Assembly (NCBI GenBank): GCA_032191485.1
Contig: JAVDOI010000011.1
Location: 21,426,887 to 21,490,886 of the forward strand
Length of the DNA: 64,000 bases
Origin: Leptoclinus maculatus
Taxonomy: Eukaryota; Chordata; Actinopteri; Perciformes; Stichaeidae
Direction of reading: 5' to 3'
In this document: one piece after another, positions 23,191 to 34,371 of the stretch
Layout: every line of letters starts with the position of its first letter
Numbering within the stretch: position 1 is the stretch's first letter
Position numbers and translations under genes: made by a program
Notes under the pieces: model-generated
Database searches by the model: none
What the model was told of the DNA's origin: nothing
Seen by the model: the letters and a program-made list of their open reading frames with translations, nothing else

Positions 23191-25610
23191 GTGAGTGCCC
23201 ATAGCACCAACAGGCACACTTATCCCCCCCACAGCAAGTGCATCGTTAGACCCGATAACTCCCGCCCTGCAGGGCTCAAAATAGCGCCGGACAAATGCCC
23301 CTTCTGGCCAGAGCTCCGGAATGTACATTTCATCAATGGAAATGTGTCCCGAATTAATCCAAAGTTTTTCCGAAATCTAGGATGAAAAAACAGAAAACGG
23401 ACCATAAAAGCTCACTGTGGCCACGATGCATAATTTCAATGAAAGGAGGCTGTGCATGCAACGGCAGGTGATCCGGGCGAAAATGAAGTGTCTAAAGAGA
23501 GAGAGAATGCTGCCGAGAATATCTCAAGAGTCCTCTTGGCCTCTGGCCTGTCTTAATGCCGCACCACGAGGCACCCTTTAGAGTCTGCATGAGACGCACT
23601 GGGCTTTCATGTGACTCCAATGTAAACACATCCGCTTCATTATTAGACGCACAAACGGGTGTCGTGTTAAGAGCGAGGAAGGAGGGAGAACTCTACTCAG
23701 GGAACTGGGGTTTGTGTAACAAAAGCTTTATTATTAAAGCTTTATATTCAAAGCAGATATAGTGTGCAGAAGTGTCAATCAGAACTCCTTGAGATCTCAT
23801 CTGCGTCATTAAAAAAAGAGCAAACAAATCTCTCTCAGATGTGCCTCCATTTGTCTCCAATCATCTTGTTTTTTTTCCTCCCCGTTTTTTAATTAAAACG
23901 TCCTCTTTTACCTTCACATAGAACATCAAAGGAGAAACACAAGCTCCCGCTAATTGGAGGTAGATTTACCGCTTTAATAATATTTTGTTGCGACTAATTT
24001 CCTCCTGCACACAGGTGTATAGTGAGGAGAGAGATTTGTATAGGTAGCAAAAAAAGAAAAAAACTCAATAACAACATAATAGAGAGGAAAACAGGAGGAA
24101 TGAACAGATTAGTACAGACAAAAATAGTACAGAACAGTTATTTTGCTTTGCTAATTTCCTCTCTCGTTGGCACAGGTGAGGCGGAGGCGAACACGGGGGT
24201 TCGGGTTCTGTAACGGGGGAATTAGTTGAGGTAAAAATAGGTATGGGAACGAGAACTAATTGATCGCTAAAAATAGCGTGAAAAGGCAGAAAGCTGTGAA
24301 GAGAATAATCAACATGGGAACCAGTACCAAGGGACTAGAGGGGGAGGGGGGGAAAGCAGAAACTTTATTTACTTTACAAAAAGGCTGTTTTGTTGCACCT
24401 ATTTCCTCTTGACAGTCGGTGTTGGAGGTTAATAGCATGAAATAGAAAGGCAATGGTAGAATAAGGTAAGAGGTCAGGTGGAAAACAGCAAAACAAAAGA
24501 CCAAAACAAACTAATTATCACTTCCTGTGCATGATTATACACATCTTCAAAAACAAAGGTTAAACAGCTCTGCGGGGAGTTCTGGGGCGCTTCCATTTAC
24601 CAAGTCAAAACAGTCGCCCACTCAAGGACGCCTGGCATTTAACGGGCTGGAATAAGTGGGCTGAGATGAACGATGACACGTCTCAGAGGCCGGTTTTCCA
24701 ACACTGCAACAAAGCTCATATGCAAAATGTGACAAGCTGATATCTCAGGCTCACAGAGGTCCTGCTGCTTTTGACAAATTACAGATGAAGTCATGATGTA
24801 ACCAGAAAGTAATCATCGCTTTTGATGCTTGAGATCAACTGGGATGGAGGGGCAGATTATTATTTATTTGGCTTGAATGCATTTCACGGTTTAGCTTTGT
24901 GTCTTCGAGGAAGAGGGAAGCTGACTTCATATGAGGCGTTCAACGCCACAATACACGGCAAAGTGACTGGCACGCTGACTCACACTTCGCTTAACAAAAA
25001 AAAAAGGACAAAATGGTAATGTTAGCCAGTGCTATGATTCACAGCAGCTTGACTTCCATTTGTAGAAAATGTTTTGTGGACTTATTGACCAACCATTCAA
25101 CAATGAAGTTGATGTTAGAAGTCAGGAAAATATACTTCGAGAACCTTCTTTTCTAGATTGTTAATGGTAACCGTAATGTAGAAGGTTCAAAATGTTTAAA
25201 GAGCGGGTTAAAGGCTTGGTTGTTGAGATTCCAATGCAACTTTTTGTATTGAAATGCTCACTAAATGTGATTATCATTATTTTATTGTATTGTAAATTAA
25301 TAAATGAACACTACATTTGAACCCTACCCGGGGTCTTTTGTGTCAGTTGGCTGCTGTTGATGGGTCATCTCAGCAGTCTCTGATCATGGTCCTCATCCTC
25401 AAGGTGACTAAGCCAGTTCTTGCTCCTAACTAAGTGCTAACTGTTTCTTCCTCTCTCAGCACCTCTTGTCTCGTCTCCCTCCGTGTCAATGGTGAACTTG
25501 AATCTTTTACCCACCAGTGATTGGTGGCACCTGGAGGACGACATTGACTACAAGTTTATCCTGTGAGAAGAACCAGAAGGTGTCCTCTTTTTCTCATTAT
25601 TTTTTTCTGT
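23191..25610. other. Unique sequence, no gene seen
   Basis: Apart from a possible ORF1 tail of the LINE at 23191-23400 (minus strand), nothing coding is convincing. The block 23780-24560 is AT-rich with repeated purine stretches and TTTTTTAATTAAAACG-like text, and could be conserved non-coding DNA; no comparison is available to test it. Confidence 0.45.
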
Positions 25611-25616
25611 GTGTGT

Positions 25617-25705
25617 AATAACAATAGTAATAATAATAATAATAGGTGTTATTATAACAATAGTTATACTATTATTGTTATAATAATAATAATAATAATA
25701 GTACA
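25617..25705 (+). repeat. (ATA/TAT)n array with internal inverted repeat
   Basis: TAATAATAATAATAATAGG is followed by TTATTATAACAATAG, CTATTATTGTTATAA and another TAATAATAATAATA run. The two halves are nearly complementary, so the array can fold on itself. Confidence 0.85.
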
Positions 25706-25734
25706 TCGTGATGATAATAATGTTTAACATATTT

Positions 25735-26165
25735 TATTTATGAAGCGCTTTTCAGGGTACTCAAAGACAAAATGATCATAGAAAACAACACACTGAAAGA
25801 TTATAACACACAACATAGATTATAACACACAACATTAATAGCACATTAAAAGCAGTTTTTATTTGTGATTTGAATACACACAGGTTGGTGCAGTCTTGGA
25901 TGTGTTTGGGGGAGAGAGTTCCAGAGAGAGGGTACAGCTATGGAGAAGGCTCTGTCGCCCCAAGCATGGTGCTTGGTCCTGAGTGTTGGAGACAGGAGGT
26001 TGGCACCCGAGGGAAGGAGTGTGGTGGAGGAGCAGGTCGGTGAGGAAGGAGGGGAGCCTGATTATGGAGGGCTTTGTGAGTGAGCAGAAGGACTTTGTAT
26101 TGGATCTGTTACGGGACATGGAGCCAGTAGAGGTTCTGGAGTACAAGGAGAGGGGGTTGTAAAAA
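25735..26165 (+). repeat. Dispersed repeat beginning TTTATGAAGCGCTTTTCA
   Basis: It begins with ATTTATGAAGCGCTTTTCAG and continues with GAGTTCCAGAGAGAGGGTAC, GAGAAGGCTCTGTCGCCCCA, TTATGGAGGGCTTTGTGAGT and CATGGAGCCAGTAGAGGTTC. I recognise the pattern as a common fish repeat. A 95-codon minus-strand frame across it is not a recognised protein. Confidence 0.65.
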
Positions 26166-26324
26166 GGGTTTGTAAAAATATTATGATTTGGCTAAAATAA
26201 GTACACTTGTTGTGTAACTCAAAGCTACAACAAGGAATTTTCATTTTGTGTTGAATTTGGCGGTCTCTGTGGACAGTATTTCCAAGCACCAGAGTCCAGT
26301 TAAAAAGCCTCTCATTTTACTGAA

Positions 26325-26440
26325 GCAGGCCCTTTGGTTTCACTTTGGTTTAACACGCGACATGAACGCAGGTCCCCTGGGTTCAGTGTTTGACCCATCC
26401 ACTCACAGAGCCACTAGCTTTGCTGTAGACTCCTGATTGT
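26325..26440 (+). repeat. Fragment of the GGACATGAACGCAGGTCTCCTGGG-type repeat
   Basis: TTTAACACGCGACATGAACG followed by CAGGTCCCCTGGGTTCAGTG and TTGACCCATCCACTC resembles the core of the repeat at 9885 and 30150 with extra divergence. Confidence 0.55.
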
Positions 26441-26732
26441 TGTTCATTTAGTCATGCATATTTAATATTTTAGAGAAACACTTAAGGGTTGAAGCTCATT
26501 TTCAGAGGCTATAAAATAGATGTATTTTCATAATTACATGGGCTATTTTGTTGGGGATGGTTGGGGTCTTTCTGTTTGCATGATCTCAGGTTAATTGGCT
26601 ACTCAGCAAAGTTGCACAGGCTCACTTTAAATGTACTTTGAGATTAGTTTATTGGGCTCACAAAACTCCAGTCCAGTACTTTAGAACAAAGTGAGATGGG
26701 AAAAAAAATCCCACCAGACTTCTAACTGCATT

Positions 26733-27180
26733 AACCTTTTGAAACCAAGCCCTTTTTTTGGCTTCTGCTCAGAAATACTATACCCATACTCAAAAGGGTT
26801 TATCTCTCTAACTACAAGGTCTATTTGAATAATTTCAATTGATTAATAACACTCAAGGGGATGAGCTTTGGTGAGGTGTAAATATTGTGTATATGTTACT
26901 GGTTAATAGCAAATGAAGATGGAACACAGCTCCACTTTGAAAATGTCAGGTTCGCCTGGTGAAAAAGCACTATTATTGATAGTACTATATTAAATGAGGC
27001 CCTGTTCAGCCTAAAAACCAGCCAGCATCATAGCAAAGCATGGCAGTAGTCATACAAAAAAGAATTGGAGTTGATAGAGTGAAGTAGGCCAGAGCTAGAG
27101 AGACAAACGTACGAGAGGTCACGAAAGGTCGTCATTTGGTAAACAGCTTCTCCAGCTGTTCCATTGTACTTTTATAACCT
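26733..27180 (+). repeat. Unnamed TTAACC-ended repeat, copy 1
   Basis: It starts TTAACCTTTTGAAACCAAGC and continues through TACTATACCCATACTCAAAA, GTAAATATTGTGTATATGTT, ACTGGTTAATAGCAAATGAA and CAGGTTCGCCTGG to AGCTGTTCCATTGTACTTTT. The same order of motifs is found inverted at 60745-61138. The TTAA start could reflect a TTAA-targeting DNA transposon (piggyBac or Kolobok type), but the far terminus is not defined. Confidence 0.8.
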
Positions 27181-28690
27181 AAATAACTATATATTTAACT
27201 TCCTTTATCCTTGTACATGCACAATCTATCACATACAGCAGTCTGGCATCATTTTTGAGAGCTAGAATCCTCTCCAAAGACTCTCTGGGCCGCCGACTCA
27301 CGGCTCCATGCGCTTTTGCCTGTGTGTGATCAATCCCATACCATGAGACCTCTAAACACGCCTTAGGATCTAGCCAATGCAGTGGTGGCAACGTGGTTTT
27401 GATTGACAGAATAGTGTTACGTAAAATCCAGATACGCGCGGAGCATGCGTAAAAAACGGATTCCCCAAATGTGAAACGTGATCCCCCATCCTTGTTTGAC
27501 CCCCCTTTCTTCAATTAGACAGATTAGTTGAACCAGACAGGAAACAGATAGCAGAAGTAGCTTTCAGCGGTAAAAATGGATTATGGACGCTTTTTCTTCA
27601 TGATTCATCTCAAAGTGAGTGAGAGTTATGATTTTTTCTGCGGGCTGTATGGCGTGATTTTGTGTGCTTGTTTGATATCTTTTGAACGGTTTGACGGAGA
27701 GTAAATCTGAATCTAGCGATCGATTCCGTGTCGAATGCTAATGCTGTTTAATAGCAACTTCGGCCATGGTAGTTTCTAGCTTCATGTTCGGAGCATTTTT
27801 CGGACTGCATATCTCGCCGAATGACGGCGAAAAAAACACGATATTTTGGTAGCTCTTGTGGTAGGTTCTGGTAGATCGTGTTTAATTGTGTTTTCAGTGT
27901 GTAAAATGTTATACATGCTTCTGTTCATCAGAAGTTCTTCGTTAAGCCGGTATGCAACATGGTTGTAGGATTATTATATTTGTTTCTGAAAATTGCTTTC
28001 TACGGTACCGCTCGGTTTCAGATGGTTTTAAGGTAGGGTTTACTGAGTAATTCATCTTCATGTATGCCTGCAAAGTTGCAACAAAATGCTAATATTAAGT
28101 GGTAAACTAAATTTGAAGGCCCTGCAGTGATGCAGGTTTGCTAAGCTCACCTTTCCCTAAACAACATTTCAAATAGCTTCAAATCTCTGCAGCTAAGATA
28201 TGCCTTTCCATCAGTGGCATGCATTCCCAAAGCAGCCTCCTGCAGTTGACCAGTGAGCAGCTTCGGCAGAGCGGCTGGGGGCTCAGTGGCCCACTCAAAG
28301 TCACCTTGACGGTATCAAGGGAAGCAGTGTGTGCATTACTCACAGACTCTCTGCCCAAGTTTCCTGTTGCCCCCTAGCATTTAAATTAAATTTTTTAAAC
28401 GTCATATGAGCGAACGTACACAGCTCGGCTCAGAGAGATTAGTGAGTCACGCCCCGACACGTGAGTGAACTTCACAAACTGGCGTTTAAGACCTGGAATT
28501 TGAAAAGCAAGAACTGACGTGGACAAAGGCGAAGTGGAGATGTCGGATAATGGGTGTGGAGGAGCAGTGTGACTTCTGGAAAGATAAAGTGTTGTGCGAA
28601 ATTGAGTTATTCATGTGTATAAAAGCTGAAAGTGGGTGTAATTCCACCTTGCAATGGCAATCAACAATAGAACATGGCTACCACTGATAC
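27181..28690. other. Unassigned sequence, no gene seen
   Basis: About 1.5 kb without a supportable exon. The part from about 27540 to 28110 (TTTGATATCTTTTGAACGGT, GGTAGCTCTTGTGGTAGGTT, AGTGTGTAAAATGTTATACA) has the feel of repetitive fish DNA, but no second copy exists in this window. Confidence 0.4.
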
Positions 28691-29712
28691 AGGTTCGCAG
28701 CATGTTAAATGAACCATACTTGTATCGTGCTTTTGTAGTCTTCCGAGCACTCAAAGTGCTTTCACACCACAGGTCATCATTCACACACATTCATAGGCCC
28801 AATCCCAATGTCCCACCGAAAGCCTCAAACCCTGAACCCTCAAGGACTTACTGACTTCACCTGTTAAGTGGTTGAGTGTGAGAGACTGTGAGGGCTCGAA
28901 ATGGTGTAAATACGAATGGGACAGCACTTTGCTGCAACATACCACGTTACCATGAAAACGACCAAAAATATGATGTATAAAAGTGTGTATTTATTTTATA
29001 CTTTGTATTGCCTGATTTGAAAGTCTTCCAGGCTCTTTCCTCACTAGGTGAGGTAATTTCATATAATCTATTTACTCGTTTTTGTCAAAACAGCTTCAAT
29101 GACAAAATCAAATATTTGATGAAGAAATATCCTCTGATTTAAAGTTTATTTTTTGTTCCACCTTTAACCCTTAATGTTTCTGAGTAAATGTAATATGACG
29201 GGCTGAACACACACGTGAGCCGTCCTTTTTGTGTACCTTTTTTTTACGCTTCATGCTTCCACTGGTTACCCCGTGTTTAACATCACATTGCAATGATTTG
29301 TGGGTAATTACCTGAGGTAAAGCCTGCATCTAATGCTGACTTACGGAAATGGTTCATAAAGGGCTCAAAATGTCTGCCAGAGAGCCTTCAAACACTCGAT
29401 GATTTGACAGTGGGACAGCCCTAAACCCTCACGGACTTGGCGGGAGCGCGCCTCAAAGTGCGTCTGTCCATAAGGGGGACATTGGGATTGGGCCATACAC
29501 TGATGGAAGGGGCAACCATGCAAGGTGCCACCTGCCCATCAGGACTAATTAACATTCACACACTGCAGGAACAGCCTGCGGGAGCAATTTGGGGTTAGGT
29601 GTCTTGCCCAAGGACACATCGACATGGACTAGTGGAGCCGGGGATAGTATAGCCGATCCTCTGACTGAAGGACGACCCTGCTCTACCACTGAACCACAGT
29701 CGCCCATTGTTA
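28691..29712 (+). repeat. Dispersed repeat split by a TIR element
   Basis: The left half (CTTTTGTAGTCTTCCGAGCA, ACTCAAAGTGCTTTCACACC, CACACACATTCATA) and the right half (ATACACTGATGGAAGGGGCA, GGTGTCTTGCCCAAGGACAC, CCACTGAACCACAGTCGCCC) are parts of a single common fish repeat. The 699-bp element at 28796-29494 interrupts it between ATTCATA and CACTGATGG. The older repeat therefore gives the empty-site sequence for the younger insertion. Confidence 0.8.
28796..29494 (+). mobile_element. Non-autonomous TIR element, copy 1 (699 bp)
   Basis: Ends are GGCCCAATCCCAATGTCCC on the left and its reverse complement on the right, with a 3-bp ATA duplicated on both sides (28793-28795 and 29495-29497). 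The flanking repeat confirms the boundaries, since removing the element plus one ATA restores it. The 3-bp target duplication and G-rich start resemble PIF/Harbinger MITEs; the superfamily is an inference. There is no coding region. A second copy is at 39512-40213 and a truncated one at 8585-8923. Confidence 0.88.
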
Positions 29713-30149
29713 TCAGATAACAATTAATGCAAGAAAGAACTTTGATAAAACTAAATGTTTATATACTGTATCGTTTTCGCTTTCTCGCCACCACATTTTA
29801 GAGAAAAAATATTGTACTTCTTACTCCACTTTTACGGTGTTCTTGATACTTCAGCAAACCAATAACTTTTGAAAGGCCAGATATTAAGATGAAACACAAA
29901 TGATATGCTCAGAATCAAGAACATCCTTGTATTTGAATCTATGACAATAGCAGCAGCATTTAAGTTCCACCTGCATTCAAATTGCTACTAAAGATCTGTT
30001 TACCTAATGGTGGATCATGCTATGGAATTCCACTGTGATGACAGAGAGCACTTTTCTTCTCCTTTAGAATCCCTGGTTATTAGCTGAACCAGCTTGTACA
30101 GTTGCGTGTACAGTGTACAATACACTTCAAAAGGTAGATTGACTTAGTA

Positions 30150-30400
30150 TTAAGGTTTTGGCAACATAAATACTTAGTTAGGCTTAGGAAAAGATGGTGG
30201 TTTGGGTCAAAAATAAGTTTGTTAAGTAAAATAAGTATGCCTGTTACGTAACTTGCTCGCGTGATCTTATTTTATTACGTATGTTAGATAACGAAAAAAA
30301 GTAAATATTTACTTGGTTTCCAACGGGACACAGACAGCGGTCTCCTGGGTGAAAGTCTGTTTTTGTTTGAACCAACCATCCACTTTGACTTCCTCCCTAT
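30150..30400 (+). repeat. Dispersed repeat, ACGGGACACAGACAGCGGTC family
   Basis: It runs TTAGTTAGGCTTAGGAAAAG, GGTGGTTTGGGTCAAAAATA, CAACGGGACACAGACAGCGG, TCTCCTGGGTGAAAGTC and TTGAACCAACCATCCAC. This is the best-preserved copy of the family also seen at 9885, 16930 and 26325. Confidence 0.75.
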
Positions 30401-30499
30401 GGCTCTGACAGTCTAATACTGATGTGGATGGGTTTACATTGGAGTTAGTTAAAAGCCTGTTGTGTTAGACGCTAAAGGTTTCCTCGGTTCATGGTTATC

Positions 30500-30965
30500 A
30501 AGAGGTAACCTCCAGTTCTGAAACGCGAAGCCAATGTGGAAGTGCCTTCAACTTACTCCTCTGTTTGCAAAAAGAAGTCGGTTTGTATAGAAGTCTATGA
30601 GAAAATGACTACTTCTCACTTGATTTATTACCTCAGTAAACATTGTAAACATGAGTTTATGTTCTCAATCACTAGTTTCAAGTGTTCTTCAATACAGCAT
30701 GATGTTTATTTGGTAAATGATGGTCCCATTTAGAGTAAGATAGGCGATAAAGCAGGTCAAGAAAGTGAGTTGTAACATTTTTGTTGCCTAAAAATGTCTT
30801 CTTCAGCGTACCGTTGTGCTCCTCCATCCTCTCCTGTCACTACTGGTTCCAAAAAACAAGATGGCAACGGCCAAAAACCAAGATGGGGACGGACAAAATG
30901 CCACACTCAAGTCCGTCACAGTGACGTCACCACTGCTTATTTAAAGTCTATGGTATCAGACGCCA
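30500..30965 (+). repeat. Dispersed repeat with ATGAGAAAATGACTACTTCT
   Basis: The order AAGCCAATGTGGAAGTGCCT, TAGAAGTCTATGAGAAAATG, ACTTGATTTATTACCTCAGT, AACATTGTAAACATGAGTTT, GGTTCCAAAAAACAAGATGG, CAGTGACGTCACCACTGCTT matches a high-copy percomorph repeat that I recognise. The short open frames within it are not genes. Confidence 0.75.
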
Positions 30966-31283
30966 AGAGCGACCAAGCATCACTATTTGAAGAGTTGGGT
31001 ATTCAGTGAATACGTCTTCATTGAGACTCAGAGCAGAAGACAAAGTGAGTTTCTGGGACAGGTTGTTTCAGGCTGAGTCACTCACAAAACAAATCTGCAG
31101 AAGCTTCCCTCTGCAGCCTCCCTCAGAAATGCTGATGGTGTTTATTAAAGGATGCATTATTTACAGGAGGCAGCTGTTTGTATAAAGATACCTAAAGATA
31201 ACTGGGTTGGAATCCTACTCTGCAAGAAAATAAAAATGTGGCCTATTAATACACTGAGGCACTTGTTGATGAATACCAGCTTA

Positions 31284-31345
31284 GTATAAAAGCACTGACG
31301 TCCTAGAGTCAGCACATCTCATTTAATTCGGAAAAAAGGTTAGTT
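31284..31345 (+). promoter_or_regulatory. TATA-box core promoter candidate with donor-like site
   Basis: AGTATAAAAGCACTGACGTCC has a good TATA box (about 31286-31292) and a TGACGT half-site. A start site would fall near GTCAGCACATCTC, about 30 bases on. AAAAAAGGTTAGT then offers a 5' splice donor near 31339. It lies upstream of the Myb/SANT-like exons on the same strand and could be their promoter, with the Gypsy remnant in the first intron; equally it could be a chance TATA. Confidence 0.3.
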
Positions 31346-31439
31346 TTCACAAGTTGTTAACTCATCTACGTTTTAAAATCACCTACATGTCAACTGACTT
31401 TATTAACACTGCTACATTTGCTGATATGTACAAGGCCTT

Positions 31440-32313
31440 AATGTCAACCAGTTGTGATCATGTGCAACCTCCAGTTCCAGTCACCGCCGTCTCCGAGCAG
31501 CAGCGACCTCCAGTTCCAGTCGCAGCCGCCTCCGAGCAGCAGCGACCTCCAGTTCCAGTCGCCGCCGTCTCCGAGCTGCAGCGACCCCATCCAACTCCGG
31601 CCCCTGTCGTCTCCTTCGAGCTGCTGTCGCTCCCGGACCAGGCCGCTGTCGCCTCCGAGCCGCAGTTGCTCACGGACCCGGCCGCCACCAATGAGTTGAA
31701 TTTTTAGCAGGCTTTGCCATTTGCCTTTTAGCTGAGCCTTGCCGCCTCCGAGCAGCAGCCGGCCCCAGTTCCAGCTGCCACCGTCTCCGAGCAGCAGCGA
31801 CCTCCAGTTCCAGTCGCCGCAGTCTCCGAGCAGCAGCCGGTTCCAGTTCCTGCCGCTGCTGTCTTCGAGCTACAGCGGGTTCCAGTTCCTTCCACTGCCG
31901 TCTCCGAGCTGCTCCCAGTTCCAGAGCAACTCAGGCAGTCAGGCCGCCCACCCGAGTCCCTGTGTCCAGATCCCTCCTTCCCGTCGACCGCCCTCCTGCC
32001 CGTCCCCCAGAGCCCTGTGGCTCCCTCATCAGCTCAACTCCCCTCACATGTTACAGCCACTATATAAACTCCTGCCTCTCAGTCACTCCTGGCCAGATCA
32101 TTGCTTCATGTCTACCCGCCCGTTTTTTGCTCGTCCTGTTCCCGGTTTCCCTGTCTGCCTGCCCTGTCTCGTTCCTGCTGAATTTTCCCCCTTGTCTTGT
32201 GCTTGGACTCCCTGTTGTGTGCTGGTAACAATTCCTATTTTGTGTTCATTAAATACCTGTTTCACGCTACTCTGCCTGGTCTGCTTTTGAGTCCTCCATC
32301 ATTCCCCGTGACA
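31440..32313 (+). mobile_element. 3' end of a Ty3/Gypsy-like element with LTR
   Basis: A proline- and glutamine-rich coding tail made of 39-bp repeats passes into a region with the layout of a fish Gypsy LTR: CTATATAAACTCCTGCCTCT (a TATA element), C+T-rich leader, ATTAAATACCTG (a weak poly(A) signal) and a terminal CCCCGTGACA at 32311-32313. No gag, protease or RT domain is present and no matching left LTR was found, so it is a 3' fragment. It lies between the candidate promoter and the first recognisable Myb/SANT exon. LTR boundaries to the left are not defined. Confidence 0.65.
31471..31935 (+). repeat. 39-bp (13-codon) proline-rich tandem repeats in two blocks
   Basis: CCAGTTCCAG occurs at 31471, 31510 and 31549 in block one and at 31765, 31804, 31843 and 31882 in block two, always 39 bases apart. 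Each unit encodes a variant of PVPVAAVSEQQRP. Both blocks are in the same reading frame although 216 bases separate the first units on either side. TAG stops at 31705-31707 and about 31726-31728 now interrupt the frame. The repeats suit a low-complexity C-terminal extension of a Gypsy polyprotein. Confidence 0.9.
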
Positions 32314-32424
32314 CAATGCATCCGATTTTTATTCTAAACAGTGTTGTCACATAGTCTCCTGTCTTCCCCCCTCATTAACTTCAAACATTCACTCTGGCCT
32401 ACAGTTTCCCCTTCCTTAACTCAG

Positions 32425-33966
32425 GTTGGGACCCAGCCAGCAGCCACATTAAGTCTTTGTCCCACTGAAACAAACCCGGAACCACCACAGTCCTCCTCTG
32501 CAGACAGCTTGGACCCATTGCCATCCTTACAGCCAGAATGCCACGAATCTCTGACAGGTATAGTGTCTTGTTTTGTAATGGGTTATAATAAAATATGAAT
32601 GTTTTTATCATTACTCTGTTTTTACAGAATTCCAACACCGGACCACATTATTATTACTTGAGCTGACAATGAAATACAAAAATGTGTACCACCGGAATAA
32701 AATATAATAAAAAAAAAAATTGGAACAAGCCTTTAATGCCAAAGGATACAAATTAACCAACGACAAAATTAGGAAAAAAATGGGAAACATGCTGACAACG
32801 TATAAAAGGGCGAAAGACAGATCTCGGGCAACAGGAGAGGGCAATATCACCTGGGAATACTACTTGGTAAGTGCTTGCTCTGTGTCCATCCATCCATCCA
32901 TTGTCTTCCGCTTATCCGGGATCGGGTCGCCAAGTAGGCCAAGCAGGCTGACCCAGACTTCCCTCTCCCCCGCAACATTTTCCAACTCATTCTGGGGGAT
33001 CCCGAGGCGTTCCTGGGCCAGCTGGGAGATGTAATCCCTCCAGCGTGTTCTGGGTCTTCCCCGGGGTCTCCTACCAGTTGGGCATGCCCAGAAAACCTCC
33101 AGTGGGAGGCGCCCAGGAGGCATCCTGATTAAATGACCAAACCAATTCAGCTGACTCCTTTTGACGCAAAGGAGTAGCGCCTCAACTCCAAGGTCCCTCC
33201 TGATGTCAGAGCTCCTAACCTTATCTCTAAGGCTGAGCCCGGCCACCCTACGGAGGAAACTCATTTCGGCCGCTTGTAACCTCGACCTTTGTCACCGGTG
33301 CTGTTTGTGACTTTCACGGACAGAATATATAGGCGCAGCCGGGGGGTGGAGAACGACAGGTTCGGGGGCTTACTCAATGTGTACACATCTTAAATGTAAG
33401 TTGGACTCTCTTAGTATCAATCTTCCATTTTCCCTGTTCAGTATTTTGCCACCTACAATTTAACTATGTAACATAGTTGTATCTTTGCATAGAAACTTGA
33501 AATAACCACTTCGTACATGTGATTTTGAATGGAATCCTTTTGTGTCCTTTTACAGCAAATGGATGAAATATCGGGTGGCTCCAGGGTGGCGAGTGCATCT
33601 CCAGGGACGGTCCTTTCCACACCACTTTTCCCCAGTCAGATGTAATCAACTGTGGAATCATGTGACACTGATGAACAGCGACCCGGTCCTTCAACTGCCA
33701 CGCAACCCACAAGGGCACCTAGGGGGGAAAAAGGCAGCAGCCAACAGTCCTTTCATGAGACATACCAGTCCAATGCAGAGCGAAGGACGAGTGCACTGGA
33801 GTCACTGAGGCCGGAATTGGCGAGGTGGAGGCGACTAAAAGAGAGAGAGAGATTTCAAAAGAAAATGGTGATGTGTATGGGTCAAATACTGACCCAATTA
33901 AAAAACATTGGCAAACAGCAACAAGAAATGATTGCTGTAAGAAAACACAAAATAAAAAATGTTTAA
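32425..33966 (+). pseudogene. Three-exon Myb/SANT-like DNA-binding protein gene with in-frame stops
   Basis: Exon A (32425-32557) follows CCTTAACTCAG and ends ACAG/GTATAG in phase 1. Exon B (32628-32866) follows TTTTTACAG and ends TTG/GTAAGT in phase 0. Exon C (33556-33966) follows CTTTTACAG and ends at a TAA. The joined frame gives an acidic, serine-rich start, then LLLLELTMKYKNVYHR and, after an A-rich stretch, LEQAFNAKGYKL, KIRKKMGNMLTTYKRAKDRS and GNITWEYYL, the trihelix/MADF-like pattern of Myb/SANT-like proteins. The C-terminal exon has a basic coiled-coil-like tail (RWRRLKERERFQKK). TAA stops at 32705, 32708 and 33643 break an otherwise continuous frame. The related Harbinger partner proteins bind transposon ends; a domesticated relative is also possible. 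No start codon is seen in exon A, so a further 5' exon is missing. Confidence 0.72.
32882..33290 (-). mobile_element. RTE-like LINE fragment in the intron of the Myb/SANT-like gene
   Basis: A minus-strand frame (32860-33264) reads FLRRVAGLSLRDKVRSSDI, RSQLNWFGHLIRMPPGRLPL, GRRPRGRPRTRWRDYISQLA and GEREVWVSLLG, the conserved C-terminus after the RT domain in RTE-type elements. It ends in an ATGG run, seen as CCATCCATCCATCCAT at about 32887-32902 on the plus strand. The fragment is 5' truncated, as is usual for LINE insertions. It starts 15 bases after the donor of exon B and fills most of intron 2. Confidence 0.82.
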
Positions 33967-34109
33967 CAATATTCATGCATCTGTGTTTTTGAAAAATTTA
34001 ATTTAGAAACTAACTCTACAAAACGAGTAGTGGTTGGCTTTACAATGCTAAATTGACTGTAACCGTGGCCATATGTTCTGGTTCATTTTCAATATTTACA
34101 TAAAACAAA

Positions 34110-34211
34110 TCACCTTCTCTGTCCAAGTCCAACTTCGTGGAAAAGTAGAGGGATCTCTTCTACCTCAACTTCATCGGCGATCAAGAACGCAAACGCAATT
34201 TCTTCAGCCAT
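34110..34211 (-). pseudogene. Possible first exon of a Harbinger-type transposase
   Basis: From an ATG at 34209-34211 the minus strand reads MAEEIAFAFLIADEVEVEEI and on to a TGA after 33 codons, or to a donor-like AGAAG/GTGATT. The short hydrophobic-acidic start resembles N-termini of fish PIF/Harbinger nucleases. It lies 140 bases from the 3' end of the Myb/SANT-like gene and points towards it. Harbinger elements carry exactly these two genes, so they may be parts of one element, but the catalytic DDE region is not found here. Confidence 0.3.
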
Positions 34212-34371
34212 AGTTTTCCAAACGTGGCCCGAAAACTAAAGGGAAGCCTACAGATGTAACGAACAGAATGTAAACAATCCAATGACTTCCTGTGTATTCA
34301 GTGAAGGCGGCTGAAAACTGTCCGACTTCAACGCAGTTTTTTGTCAACGCCCCCTGTTGCTTCCGCCTGCT

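Noticed and set aside
28621..28660. Possible TATA box (GTATAAAAGCTG)
   Set aside because: No exon or transcript-like structure follows within the next kilobase, which is repetitive.
31739..32290. A 183-codon plus-strand open frame
   Set aside because: It is in a shifted frame over the 39-bp repeats; the correct frame continues that of 31354-31707.
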